Shown: one piece after another, positions 1 to 9,642 of the stretch
How the letters are laid out: every line of letters begins with the position of its first letter
Numbering within the stretch: position 1 is the first letter of the stretch
NCBI RefSeq assembly: GCF_001652725.1
Contig: NZ_LWHJ01000028.1
Coordinates: forward strand, 186,001-250,000
Reading direction: 5' to 3'
Length of the DNA: 64,000 bases
Origin: Pedobacter psychrophilus
Lineage (GTDB): Bacteria; Bacteroidota; Bacteroidia; Sphingobacteriales; Sphingobacteriaceae
Notes under the pieces: model-generated
Database searches by the model: none
Seen by the model: the letters and a program-made list of their open reading frames with translations, nothing else
Told to the model about the DNA's origin: nothing
Translations under genes and position numbers: made by a program

Positions 1-1
1 A

Positions 2-763
2 GTTCATTTTATGGCCGAAACGGCAAAGATTTTATCTCCAAATAAAAAGGTTTTATTGCCCGATGCTAAAGCAGGATGTTCTTTGTCTGATAGTTGTCCT
101 CCTCACCTATTTAAAAAGTTTAAAGAAAAATATCCAGATCACTTAGTAATCACTTATGTAAATTGTACTGCAGAACTTAAAGCGTTAAGCGATATTGTTT
201 GTACTTCTAGCAATGCAGTTCAGATTGTAAATAGTTTGCCTAAAGACCAAAAGATAATTTTTGGACCAGATAAAAATTTAGGTGCCTATGTGATTAAAAA
301 GACTGGGCGTGATATGGTTTTATGGAATGGAGCCTGCATGGTACATGAGATTTTTGCCCGTGAAAAAATTACCAAATTAAAAGAGCGTCATCCAGATGCT
401 AAATTTATTGCGCATCCAGAATGCGAAGAGTTAGTTTTAGAAATGGCAGATTATGTGGGCTCTACTACAGGTTTGTTAAATTACACTGTTAATAATCCTG
501 CAACACAATTTATTGTAGCTACCGAATCTGGAATTATCCATCAAATGGAAAAATCTAGTCCAGATAAAAGTTTTATACCAGCACCGCCAAATAATGCTTG
601 TGCTTGTAATGATTGCCCACACATGAAACGTAATACGTTGGAAAAGCTATATTTATGTTTAAAAAATGAGTTACCAGAAATTGATGTTCCACGTGAAATA
701 ATTGAAAGAGCAAGAAAACCAATAGAAAGAATGTTGCAGATTTCTGCAGAGTTAGGTTTGTAA
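2..763 (+). CDS. nadA: Quinolinate synthase NadA (5'-truncated by window edge)
   Basis: NadA condenses iminoaspartate with dihydroxyacetone phosphate to quinolinate, the second step of de novo NAD synthesis, in the cytoplasm and with a 4Fe-4S cluster. The reading frame is open from base 2 and upstream of the first ATG (base 11) it reads V-H-F, so the gene starts outside the window; about 254 of the usual 310-330 residues are present. The three regions holding the cluster cysteines are visible: AGCSLSDSC near the start, NGACMVHE in the middle and [11 protein letters not shown] near the end. Other family signatures are PDKNLGAY and HPECEELV. The next gene starts 3 bases after the stop but is functionally unrelated, so they may simply be co-transcribed. 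The identification is secure. Confidence 0.95.
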   Translation, partial: VHFMAETAKILSPNKKVLLPDAKAGCSLSDSCPPHLFKKFKEKYPDHLVITYVNCTAELKALSDIVCTSSNAVQIVNSLPKDQKIIFGPDKNLGAYVIKKTGRDMVLWNGACMVHEIFAREKITKLKERHPDAKFIAHPECEELVLEMADYVGSTTGLLNYTVNNPATQFIVATESGIIHQMEKSSPDKSFIPAPPNNACACNDCPHMKRNTLEKLYLCLKNELPEIDVPREIIERARKPIERMLQISAELGL

Positions 764-766
764 AAA

Positions 767-2335
767 ATGAAAAACAAAATAATCCATCTTTTACTTGTTA
801 CAAGTTTAATATTATCCTGCAAATCCCAACAAAAATTCAATACAAAAATAACATCAAAACATGCTCCTCAAGAATTAAAGAAAGATTTAGAAATAGTTCA
901 AAACTCTTTAGAAGATAATCATCCTGGTGTTTACTGGTATATCAATAAAAAAGAATTAGATTTTAAATTTGATAGTTTAAAAAGCACTTTAAAAGATTAT
1001 TTAACTCCTTTACAATTTTACAGAGAATTAGCTCCTGTAGTTGCTGCAGTAAAATGTGGACATACAAGAATTGTATATCCCGGAATTTCGCTTAACAAAT
1101 TTCAAAAAGATAGTATCAAAAAGGCGGGATCAAAGCCATTATCTCAATTATATTATTTTGTTGATAGCAATAGAATATTTGTAGAATCTGTAAATAAGAT
1201 AGAATTAAAAATTCTGCTTAAGGGCGCTGAAATCATTGCTATTGATAGTAATCCAGCATCAGAAATCATAAAAAAAGCACAAAGCTTATATTCTTCAGAT
1301 GGTTATAATAAAACTTTTTACAATCGGGTTTTAGATAAATCATTTGATGCTTATTATTATTTAAGCTATGGAAAAAGTGATTCTTCAAAACTTACCCTAA
1401 AAAGAGGAGATAGCACCTATTATTATGTTTTAAAAACCATTAAACCAGCTAAAGAAGATAAAAAGCTATTGACACCACAAGAAATTGGAAAGAAAAAGAT
1501 TGATGATAAACAAGCTCAAAAATTAAAAAGAGCAAACCGTTATAAAGGGATTGATGATTTTGGAATGCCACTACTAGATTTAAAATATGATTCAGTTTTA
1601 AATAGTACAGCTATCATGACCGTTAAAAGCTTTTCATTTGATAATTCTAATTTTAAGAAGTTTTTTAGAGAGAGTTTTAATGAATTAAAAGATAATGATA
1701 CACAGCACCTCATTTTAGATATAAGAAATAATGGAGGTGGAAATTTAATGGCTTGTAATAGGTTATTCAGGTATTTATATGATCAACCCCATAAATTTAA
1801 CGGTAGAGCTTATATGAATAACTCCTATTTTCAATCTATAAAATATGAAGATAAAAAAACTGCTTTTAAAGTTGCTAAAATAATTACACTACCAATTAGC
1901 TTAATAACCGGCATATTTTTAAACCATAAAGATAGTATAGGGAAATATGGTTTTTTACCTACAACAGCTTTAAAAAAACCACTAGAGAATGTATTCAAAA
2001 AAGATTTAATTGTATTGATAAATGGTTATTCATTTTCAGCCACTTCTTTGCTTTCTGCAAACCTACAATCAGTGAATAGAGGAACTTTTGTAGGTGAAGA
2101 ATCTGGCGGTGGCTATAATCAGTGTACTGCTGGAAGTATTCCTTTTTTAAATCTTCCAAATACAGGATTAAAATTACGTTTACCGTTAAAAGTGATACAG
2201 ATTACCGACAAAAGAAATCTTTATGGAAGAGGGGTTTTTCCTAAATATGAAGTAAAGGAAAATTTTGATGATGTATTAGCTAAGAGAGATGTGATAATGG
2301 AGAAAGGAAAAGAGTTGATTATATATAATAGATAA
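767..2335 (+). CDS. S41 family peptidase, lipoprotein
   Basis: The 522-residue protein begins with a lipoprotein signal ending in LILSC (Cys18), so it is expected to be anchored in the envelope. The C-terminal half carries the S41 (C-terminal processing/tricorn-like) fold: LDIRNNGGGN is the substrate-strand motif, INGYSFSATSLL holds the likely nucleophile Ser, and VGEESGGGYN follows where classical CtpA enzymes have the catalytic Lys. This therefore looks like the retinol-binding-protein-like S41 branch common in Bacteroidota and not a PDZ-containing Ctp; I see no PDZ domain. The substrate is unknown. The gene lies 3 bases downstream of nadA and is followed by about 190 bases without a clear terminator. 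Confidence 0.8.
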   Translation: MKNKIIHLLLVTSLILSCKSQQKFNTKITSKHAPQELKKDLEIVQNSLEDNHPGVYWYINKKELDFKFDSLKSTLKDYLTPLQFYRELAPVVAAVKCGHTRIVYPGISLNKFQKDSIKKAGSKPLSQLYYFVDSNRIFVESVNKIELKILLKGAEIIAIDSNPASEIIKKAQSLYSSDGYNKTFYNRVLDKSFDAYYYLSYGKSDSSKLTLKRGDSTYYYVLKTIKPAKEDKKLLTPQEIGKKKIDDKQAQKLKRANRYKGIDDFGMPLLDLKYDSVLNSTAIMTVKSFSFDNSNFKKFFRESFNELKDNDTQHLILDIRNNGGGNLMACNRLFRYLYDQPHKFNGRAYMNNSYFQSIKYEDKKTAFKVAKIITLPISLITGIFLNHKDSIGKYGFLPTTALKKPLENVFKKDLIVLINGYSFSATSLLSANLQSVNRGTFVGEESGGGYNQCTAGSIPFLNLPNTGLKLRLPLKVIQITDKRNLYGRGVFPKYEVKENFDDVLAKRDVIMEKGKELIIYNR

Positions 2336-2526
2336 ATTTTTTTTTCAATGCCCTGAATAGAAAAACTTTTTGCTTCAAAATTTCGTAAAAATTAATAACG
2401 AAAAACAATTGTCATAATCACAAAATAATCAATTAGCTTATAAGGATAAAATATTTACTTACAAAAGCCACCCTGAAACCTATATCATATAAATATTATT
2501 GCGCAATAACTGTAATTATTTTACTT

Positions 2527-5415
2527 GTGGGTTTATGTGCTAAAACTTCTTCAGCTCAAAATTTCTCAATAACCAAACTTAAACTTTTTTCTCAGCGTGA
2601 AAATATTACGGTAAAAGGAATTACTAAAGATTCTAATGGGTTTATATGGTATTTATCAAATGGAATTATATACCGGTTTGATGGATATAAATCGTTAAAT
2701 GTATCTAAATCTTTAGAACTCAATAATCAGATTTTTAAAGATATTCCCCTTTGTATTACAATTGGTTCTGATGATAAGTTATGGATAGGTGGTGTTTCTA
2801 GCATTGCTTATTTAGACCTTAAAACTTGGAAACTAAATACCTTACCAGAAAATTTATTACCAAAGTCTACTATAAAGGATGTAATATCAATTACAGAATT
2901 AAAACCCGGAAAAGTATTTATTTCATTACTAAGCGGACACATTTTAATATGGAACAAGGGAAAAATTATACTAATTAACGATTTTCACAATAAAGCGCTC
3001 AATTCACAAAACGCTTTAATATCCGCAAAACCTCAATTATGGAATAACAAAGTTTGGTTTGGAAATTCTATTGGTGAATTGTTAAGTATCGACATAAATG
3101 ATTTTAAAACAAAAAGGTATAATAGTTTAAGTATTAAAGGCTCCATCAGATTTATAACAAGTAAAAAAGATGGTTTATTATTAGATGTATTTGAAAAAGG
3201 CATGTTTAATTTTGATGGTATTAAAGCAGAAAAAATAAACAACTCAGGAGCTAAAAATATATCAACCGGAGAAGGACATTCACTATTTGATGGACCATTT
3301 TTTAACGCTTATACCAGAAGGGGCGAAATCTCTATTTTAGATAAAAACAATTTAAATATCATCAACCATTTTAAATTTTCAGCTGAAAATATATTGGATA
3401 TTTTCGATGTATATATCGAAAAAAAGGATATTTACTTAGCGACATCAAACGGGGTTTTTGTAGTTTATCAGAACGAATCTGGAATTTCATCTCTCATTCC
3501 ACGAAACAAAAATTTTAATAAGAGCACTAGAGGTATTTATAAATTTAAAGAAGGAAGTATTTTTTACAGTTCATATGGCGGAGCAGGTTATATTGATAAA
3601 AAAGGTAAAACAGATTTTTTAGACACTTTACACAGCGTTCACACGGTTTATCCCATAAATGATAATGAATTATTAATTGGTACAGAAGGAGGTTTTTTAA
3701 AAATTTACGATAGAAAAAATCACACATTAAAGCAGTTCGAGTTTAATTTACCACAAGAACAGATATACATTTCTAATCTAAGTTTAACCAACTATGTATT
3801 AAGTATTTCGGAGGATGAAACTAATTATTTAATTGGCACAATGAACGGCTTGTGGTCGGTTAATAAAAAAACTTTTAAACTAAAACCGTTTGCCGAAACA
3901 AGCAATTTACAGGTCAGAAATATTAGTATACTAGGCAATAAAATCCTCTTAAGCACTCATCTAGGTTTAATGATATACAAGGATAAAAAGCTTCAAAAAA
4001 TTTATCCTAAAAACAGAACGACAGGAGTTTATAAACAGATCATTAAAAAAGATAGTATTTGGCTGGCTACTGATGGCCAAGGTTTGGTTGCGATTGATTG
4101 GAATGGAAAAATTTTAAAGTCTTATACTAAATCTAATGGTTTAAGTGATGATTTGGTTTACAGTTTAGAGATTGCAGGTAAAGTAAAAATAGCGGGAACA
4201 AGCAACGGACTTAATTTAATTGAAGGAAATTCAATTAAAAAACTGGATGAAAAAGACGGTCTAACCCAAAATGAATTTAATTATGGAGCTTCATTCTATG
4301 ATAAAGAAACTAACCAGGCATATTTTGGAGGTTTAAATGGATATACCGTTTTAAACATGAATAAAGATTGGTTTAAAACAACTAAATTATCAAAAAGTAT
4401 CATATCTGAATTAAGTTTTGTTGATGAGAAGGATGATAAAATCATTTTCGACTACACTTATCCTTACAAAAAAACTAAAGAGCCAATAATTCTAAAACCT
4501 AATCAAAACTTTATCAATATTGGAATAGGTTTTCCAGAAAACTTTAGAAACTCAGAGCAATTTGTATATAAACTTAACAACGAGACGTGGCAATCCCTAT
4601 CAATTGGTCAGCCGGTTTCTCTAGCCGGACTTAAACATGGAGATTATCAAATGTTAGTAAAAGCTGGTGCGGAAGATCAATTAGAGGCAATGCAAAGAAT
4701 AGATATTCAAAAACTTCCTTATTATTATGAAACATGGTGGTTTAAAGTATTTCTGCTGATTATCGGTTGTTCAATAGCCTACTGGTTTTACCTCAATAAA
4801 ATTAATAAGATTAAAAAAGAGCAAATCTTAAGAAGTAATATATCATCAGATTTGCATGATGAAGTTGGAGGGTTATTAACCACTATTTCTATGCAGGCCG
4901 AACTAATTGAAGACAGCGATGAAGTTGCAAAATACGCAAAGAAAATTAGTAGAAATAGTAAAGAAGCAGTACAAGCCATGCGAGATATTGTATGGTCAAT
5001 AGATGCCCGTAACGATAATTGGAAAAGCTTATTAGCAAAAATTAAACATTACGGTAACGAATTGTTTGAAACATCTTCTTCTCGGTTTGAAATTGTAACA
5101 GAGGGAGAAAAACCTAAAAAGATTTCTCAGAAAAAAAGACAAGCTATTTATTTAATTATTAAAGAAACACTAAACAATAGCCGTAAACATGCTCAAGCTT
5201 CTCATGTTTTATTGCACATCAAGTTTTTTCAAAATCAGATAGAAATAGAAATTAAAGACAATGGAAAAGGAATTACTAGTGTAAATGAAAACACAGGACA
5301 AGGGTTAAGAAATATTAAAAACAGGGCATTAGCCATTAAAAGTGAAATTAAAATCGATTCTAATCTTAACGGAACAGCGGTTTTATTAATTTTAAAAAAG
5401 AGAAATACTATTTAG
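2527..5415 (+). CDS. Y_Y_Y/propeller sensor histidine kinase (HisKA_3)
   Basis: This is a large sensor kinase. Residues about 20-650 are a periplasmic two-component propeller with repeated LW.G/IWLAT-type blades (for example DSIWLATDGQG). A Y_Y_Y domain lies at about 660-720, one membrane helix at about 740-757, then a HisKA_3 domain with DLHDEVGG (phospho-His) and a HATPase with TLNNSRKHA (N box) and DNGKGI (G box). Start: the only canonical start codon is GTG at 2527, but the frame is open from 2437 and encodes a convincing signal peptide upstream (a Lys/Tyr-rich segment, then ITVIILLVGL, then SAQ). The true start is probably a non-ATG codon such as CTG at 2473, or the ATG has been lost. 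A NarL-type regulator follows 20 bases later and is the probable partner. Confidence 0.85.
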   Translation: MGLCAKTSSAQNFSITKLKLFSQRENITVKGITKDSNGFIWYLSNGIIYRFDGYKSLNVSKSLELNNQIFKDIPLCITIGSDDKLWIGGVSSIAYLDLKTWKLNTLPENLLPKSTIKDVISITELKPGKVFISLLSGHILIWNKGKIILINDFHNKALNSQNALISAKPQLWNNKVWFGNSIGELLSIDINDFKTKRYNSLSIKGSIRFITSKKDGLLLDVFEKGMFNFDGIKAEKINNSGAKNISTGEGHSLFDGPFFNAYTRRGEISILDKNNLNIINHFKFSAENILDIFDVYIEKKDIYLATSNGVFVVYQNESGISSLIPRNKNFNKSTRGIYKFKEGSIFYSSYGGAGYIDKKGKTDFLDTLHSVHTVYPINDNELLIGTEGGFLKIYDRKNHTLKQFEFNLPQEQIYISNLSLTNYVLSISEDETNYLIGTMNGLWSVNKKTFKLKPFAETSNLQVRNISILGNKILLSTHLGLMIYKDKKLQKIYPKNRTTGVYKQIIKKDSIWLATDGQGLVAIDWNGKILKSYTKSNGLSDDLVYSLEIAGKVKIAGTSNGLNLIEGNSIKKLDEKDGLTQNEFNYGASFYDKETNQAYFGGLNGYTVLNMNKDWFKTTKLSKSIISELSFVDEKDDKIIFDYTYPYKKTKEPIILKPNQNFINIGIGFPENFRNSEQFVYKLNNETWQSLSIGQPVSLAGLKHGDYQMLVKAGAEDQLEAMQRIDIQKLPYYYETWWFKVFLLIIGCSIAYWFYLNKINKIKKEQILRSNISSDLHDEVGGLLTTISMQAELIEDSDEVAKYAKKISRNSKEAVQAMRDIVWSIDARNDNWKSLLAKIKHYGNELFETSSSRFEIVTEGEKPKKISQKKRQAIYLIIKETLNNSRKHAQASHVLLHIKFFQNQIEIEIKDNGKGITSVNENTGQGLRNIKNRALAIKSEIKIDSNLNGTAVLLILKKRNTI

Positions 5416-5435
5416 AAATATATTATTTACGAAAG

Positions 5436-6065
5436 ATGTTGAAACTGGCAATTGTAGAAGATACGGAAGATATAAGAGAAGCCTTAGAGAGTTATTTTTC
5501 TAAACAAAAAGAGATTCAATTATTAATTGCTTCACCAAATGCAGAAGAATTTCTATGTAATATTGCTGTTGGCACTATTGATATTTTATTGTGCGATATA
5601 GGCTTACCGGGAATATCTGGAGTAGAGTTGGTATGGCGGTTAAAACAAATACATCCTAAAATTCACATAGTGATGTTTACCGTTTTTGATGAAGAAGATT
5701 ACATTTTTCAATCTTTAAAAGCAGGGGCTTCAGGTTATTTACTAAAAAACACATCTTTAAAAGAAATTAAAGAAGGATTAATTGATGTTAATAATGGTGG
5801 GGCATCCATGAGCCCACAAATTGCTAAAAAGGTCATCAATTATTTTAATGAAAGAGGCGCTATAAAAAAGGATATTTCAAATATTTTTTCCGATAAAGAA
5901 CTGCTAATTATAAAACAAGCTCAAAAAGGGTATAACAATAGGCAAATAGCTGAAGAAATGTTTGTTTCCATAGATACCATAAAATATCACATCAAAAACA
6001 TATACCGCCAATTAGAAGTTAACAATAGACAAGAATTGAACAAATTTTATAGTCACTTAGGTTAA
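5436..6065 (+). CDS. NarL/LuxR-type response regulator
   Basis: This 209-residue DNA-binding response regulator has a receiver at 1-120 with phospho-acceptor Asp54 in LLCDIGLPG, the acidic pair ED at 9-10 and a Lys in LLKNTSLKE. A LuxR-type helix-turn-helix occupies about 148-205 (FSDKELLIIKQAQKGYNNRQ, then DTIKYHIKNIY). It lies 20 bases after the Y_Y_Y kinase, whose HisKA_3 class normally pairs with NarL regulators, so I infer a cognate system. The nearest downstream gene encodes a surface beta-helix protein preceded by a perfect 7-bp inverted repeat (6152-6169), a plausible target. Confidence 0.93.
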   Translation: MLKLAIVEDTEDIREALESYFSKQKEIQLLIASPNAEEFLCNIAVGTIDILLCDIGLPGISGVELVWRLKQIHPKIHIVMFTVFDEEDYIFQSLKAGASGYLLKNTSLKEIKEGLIDVNNGGASMSPQIAKKVINYFNERGAIKKDISNIFSDKELLIIKQAQKGYNNRQIAEEMFVSIDTIKYHIKNIYRQLEVNNRQELNKFYSHLG

Positions 6066-6151
6066 TCTTAGAAGTCTATAACAGCCATAAATCAAAATTC
6101 TCTAAACTTTTAAAGCACCTTTAAAGCTGTTTAAACGCGATTTTCTAAAAA

Positions 6152-6169
6152 ACTACCCGGGTGGGTAGT
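6152..6169. promoter_or_regulatory. Perfect inverted repeat ACTACCC-N4-GGGTAGT, possible operator
   Basis: A 7-bp perfect palindrome with a GGGT spacer, GC-rich in an AT-rich intergenic region. It lies 62 bases before the ATG of the beta-helix protein and 87 bases after the NarL-type regulator. There is no T-run on either side, which argues against a terminator. A dyad of 7-4-7 suits a dimeric NarL-type regulator. The assignment to the adjacent regulator is inferred from position only. Confidence 0.5.
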
Positions 6170-6230
6170 GGTATGGGAAATCTATTTGGTTTAGCTTTAC
6201 CTAGCAAAATGATTCCCAATCTATCGAAAT

Positions 6231-9200
6231 ATGAAAAAATTAATACTTTTATTTTTACTTGCACTAACAATTACCCACGTAAACGCAACAGTTTATTATG
6301 TAAAAACCACAGGTAGCGATGCCGCAAATGGCATCACCTGGGCAACCGCCTATAAAACTGTACAAAAAGCTTTGGAGGTTGCTATAACAAACGATGAGAT
6401 TTGGGTTGCATCTGGAAACTATGTCCCTACAAAAAATATTGCTGGCGCTACAGTAGCAAATGCTCGCGACAATACGTTCTACCTCACTAAAAACATAAAA
6501 TTATATGGAGGTTTTGCGGGTACAGAAAATAATATAAACCAAAGAATTAAAGATAAAAACATTACCATTCTTAATGGAGATTTTACTGCAAATGGTATTG
6601 ATAACGATAATGCCTATAATGTAATTTATATGGACGCTACCATTACGGGCAATCTTTCCAATAATTGTATTATAGATGGTTTTTCTATTATAAATGGTTT
6701 TCCATCAGGTAAGCCAACCACAGGCTTTAATCTTGAATCAGGCGGTGGAGCCATCTATCTAAAAATAAACGAAGCGATTTGTAGTGCAAAAATAGAAAAT
6801 TGTACTTTCAGAAATAACGTATTTAATAATAGAGGAGCAGCAATAGCTGCAAATACAACAACAGGTAGTAATAATTTGAGTTTAAATAGTTGTTTATTTC
6901 CTGAAAATCAAGATAACTCAATACTATTCAATTTTGATACTTACTCTACAGATCAAAGGGATTTTATATCATCGAATAGCACCATTAATGTAATAAACTG
7001 TTTATTTCAAAAAAACGCTAATCCTATAAATATATTTAACGCTGGCGCACAATATGGCCCATTAAACGTAACCTTCAATTTAACCAATACAACATTTAGA
7101 GGAAATACAATTGATGGTACAGGAGGACCAATCATTATTCAAGGTTTTGGTTCAACCGCCATAATAAACACGAATTTTACCAATTGTCTTTTTGATTCAA
7201 ATAGTTCTACAGATGGACCTGGAGTAGTGTTGTTTAACGCATCAGGAGGCGCCACTGTCAATTCTAAATTTATAAATAACACGTTTTATAAAAACAAGGG
7301 AGTAGCTGCGGCAGGAGTTATAAACAATAGAAATTTGGATAACAGCACAATGAGTACAGCGGTAAGTAATTCCATATTTTATCAAAATAATTTGGATAAC
7401 AATGGGGTATCAATGGGCAGTGAAATAAATGCAACAGAAGGTACAGCAACTATAGGAGTAAGTTACAGCATGACCCAGCAGAACAGTGCATTTTCTACAG
7501 GCACAGGCATTATTAATAATCAAAACCCAAAATTTGTAGATGCTGCAAATGGCGATTTCAGATTGCTTGTAGGTTCGCCAGCAATTAACTCTGGAACAGC
7601 TACCGGAGCACCAAGTACAGATATTACAGGCAAACCAAGACCACAGGGAAGCGGTATAGATATGGGTGCTTATGAAGGTGCGGTAACAAGATATTATGTG
7701 AAATCCACGGGCAGTGATGTTGCAATTGGCACTACTTGGGCAACCGCCTATAAAACAGTACAAAAAGCTTTAGATGTGGCAATAGCTAGTGATGAGATTT
7801 GGGTTGCATCTGGAACTTATGTGCCTACTAAAAATATAGCAGGTACTGCAGTAACCAATGCTGCGGATAATACTTTTTATATTACCAAAAATATAAAGCT
7901 TTACGGAGGTTTTGCAGGTACAGAAACTAATATAAGCCAAAGAATTGCGGGAAGCAACATCACTACGCTAAGCGGGGATATGAACGCTGACGATGACTAC
8001 AGTAACAATGCTTACCACGTGATGGTGATTAGTAGTACCACGAGCAACGGAGCTATACTCAATACTTGTGTGATAGACGGTTTAACTATTACCAAAGGCA
8101 ACGCTTTTGGTGGGGCACTATTTAATTTAGGCGGCGGTTTACTTGTCATAGCTGACGGAAACAACGAAACAAGTCCTCAAATTTCAAACTGTATATTTCA
8201 ATCAAATAGGGCGCAAATTGCAGGTGCCGTTGAAGTTAGAAATTATAGTTCCTTATGCAATTTGGCGTTTAATGCTTGTTCGTTTATAAATAACTCTTCA
8301 AATACTTCTGCAGGTGCAGTTGAGTTTTACTATAGTTCTGGAGCTACAGGAAGTCAAGTTATTAATGAATGTTTATTTAAATCTAACAGTTGCCTCACCT
8401 TTGGAGGAGCCATTAGACTGGAATGTTATAGTACGAGCAATAAATCATTAACAATCACAAATTCAATCTTTGATAAAAATACTTCTACAAACGGTTTTGG
8501 CGGAGCGCTGTCAATAGAAAATTATCAAGCGTCATTAGATTTGAAACTCAAAAACTGTACTTTAAATGAAAATTCTTGCAATGCTTTTGGAGGCGCAATA
8601 TATCTTGATAATAGAGAAGACATCATGACGAGCGCAAAAGGTACATTTAATTCGTCTATAGTAAACTGTATTTTCTGGGGAAGTAAACAACGAGGAAATA
8701 CAGATGAAACAGGATCTGATATAGATAATGGTTCTCGTGTTGATCCTAGTGCAAATCTTTCCGTTACCTATTCCATCACCCAACAAAACAGTACTTACGC
8801 TACAGGTACGGGAATCATCAATAACCAAGACCCAAAATTTGTAAATGCAGCTAATGGCGATTTGAGATTGCTTTCTGGTTCTCCTGCAATTGATGCTGGA
8901 ACAGCTACCGGAGCACCAAGTACAGATATAAATGGCATAAGTCGACCACAAGGTAGTGGAATAGATATGGGCGCTTATGAGGGAATTACTACCCTGCCAG
9001 TAAAACTAATCAGCTTAGAAGCAGCCATCAAAAACCAAAACCAAGTCAGTTTAAATTGGCAAACTGCTTCAGAAACCAAGAACGATTATTTCACCATTTC
9101 TAAAAGCGAGGATGGTAAAACATTTCAGCAATTGAATACCGTAAAATCTAAAGGAGATAATGGAGCAAATTATGAAACCATAGATTTCAATCCTTTTTTA

Positions 9201-9533
9201 GGAACTAATTATTATAAACTAAGCCAAACAGATTTGGACGGTAAGACCGAAGAATTGGGGATTAGAACAGTTAAAATAGCCAACTTAAAAGAAGAGCTAT
9301 TATCCGTGTATCCAAACCCTGTTAAAGATGGAATAATCAATATCAAAAACTCAAACCTGAAGGGGTTTCAAAATCTGAGCATTTATGATTTATCTGGAAG
9401 GAAAGTCATCAGCGAGAAACTAAACTTTAATGGTGAAACAGTTACCTATCGAATAAACGAGAAACTGGCCAATGGAACTTATTTACTGCAAATCGGCGAA
9501 AGCCAAAAAACGGTGAAGATTATTATTGAATAA
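6231..9533 (+). CDS. Tandemly duplicated beta-helix surface protein with T9SS sorting tail
   Basis: A 1100-residue secreted protein: signal peptide at 1-19 (LLFLLALTITHVNA), two right-handed beta-helix units (about 20-483 and 485-918), a linker domain at about 920-1020 (LPVKLISLEA and NQVSLNWQTASETKND, typical before sorting tails), and a C-terminal type A T9SS sorting domain starting VYPNPVKDG and ending in KTVKIIIE. Each unit opens with YYVK.TGSD and WATAYKTVQKAL and closes with GSGIDMGAYEG, the choice-of-anchor Q pattern. It is probably exported by the type IX machinery and attached to the cell surface. Ligand or substrate is unknown; beta-helices of this kind include polysaccharide lyases and adhesins, but I see no catalytic signature. 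It lies just downstream of a kinase/regulator pair that may control it. Confidence 0.85.
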   Translation: MKKLILLFLLALTITHVNATVYYVKTTGSDAANGITWATAYKTVQKALEVAITNDEIWVASGNYVPTKNIAGATVANARDNTFYLTKNIKLYGGFAGTENNINQRIKDKNITILNGDFTANGIDNDNAYNVIYMDATITGNLSNNCIIDGFSIINGFPSGKPTTGFNLESGGGAIYLKINEAICSAKIENCTFRNNVFNNRGAAIAANTTTGSNNLSLNSCLFPENQDNSILFNFDTYSTDQRDFISSNSTINVINCLFQKNANPINIFNAGAQYGPLNVTFNLTNTTFRGNTIDGTGGPIIIQGFGSTAIINTNFTNCLFDSNSSTDGPGVVLFNASGGATVNSKFINNTFYKNKGVAAAGVINNRNLDNSTMSTAVSNSIFYQNNLDNNGVSMGSEINATEGTATIGVSYSMTQQNSAFSTGTGIINNQNPKFVDAANGDFRLLVGSPAINSGTATGAPSTDITGKPRPQGSGIDMGAYEGAVTRYYVKSTGSDVAIGTTWATAYKTVQKALDVAIASDEIWVASGTYVPTKNIAGTAVTNAADNTFYITKNIKLYGGFAGTETNISQRIAGSNITTLSGDMNADDDYSNNAYHVMVISSTTSNGAILNTCVIDGLTITKGNAFGGALFNLGGGLLVIADGNNETSPQISNCIFQSNRAQIAGAVEVRNYSSLCNLAFNACSFINNSSNTSAGAVEFYYSSGATGSQVINECLFKSNSCLTFGGAIRLECYSTSNKSLTITNSIFDKNTSTNGFGGALSIENYQASLDLKLKNCTLNENSCNAFGGAIYLDNREDIMTSAKGTFNSSIVNCIFWGSKQRGNTDETGSDIDNGSRVDPSANLSVTYSITQQNSTYATGTGIINNQDPKFVNAANGDLRLLSGSPAIDAGTATGAPSTDINGISRPQGSGIDMGAYEGITTLPVKLISLEAAIKNQNQVSLNWQTASETKNDYFTISKSEDGKTFQQLNTVKSKGDNGANYETIDFNPFLGTNYYKLSQTDLDGKTEELGIRTVKIANLKEELLSVYPNPVKDGIINIKNSNLKGFQNLSIYDLSGRKVISEKLNFNGETVTYRINEKLANGTYLLQIGESQKTVKIIIE
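6288..8985 (+). repeat. Intragenic tandem duplication of a ~1.3-1.4 kb beta-helix unit
   Basis: Copy 1 covers about 6288-7680 and copy 2 about 7684-8985. The edges are nearly identical at DNA and protein level (both contain the WATAYKTVQKAL and GTGIINNQ blocks), while the middles have diverged strongly. This points to an old duplication with the ends kept similar by selection or gene conversion. Confidence 0.8.
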
Positions 9534-9551
9534 TAAAAAAAGAAATAAATG

Positions 9552-9590
9552 AGCCTTATATTTTAATCGGATATAAGGCTTTTTATTTAT
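9552..9590 (+). terminator. Rho-independent terminator after beta-helix gene
   Basis: A 10-bp stem AGCCTTATAT/ATATAAGGCT with a 9-base loop is followed by TTTTATTTAT, 19 bases after the stop codon. Confidence 0.8.
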
Positions 9591-9642
9591 ATTCCATTTC
9601 GCAAATAAATCATTAATTAGAGCACTATAAAACAAGTTATTT

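Noticed and set aside
7410-7763. Open frame on the minus strand opposite the beta-helix gene (and a similar one at 8562-8951)
   Set aside because: Cys/Ser/Thr-rich composition typical of antisense frames of Gly/Thr/Asn-rich genes; both lie on the duplicated edge and have no start context.
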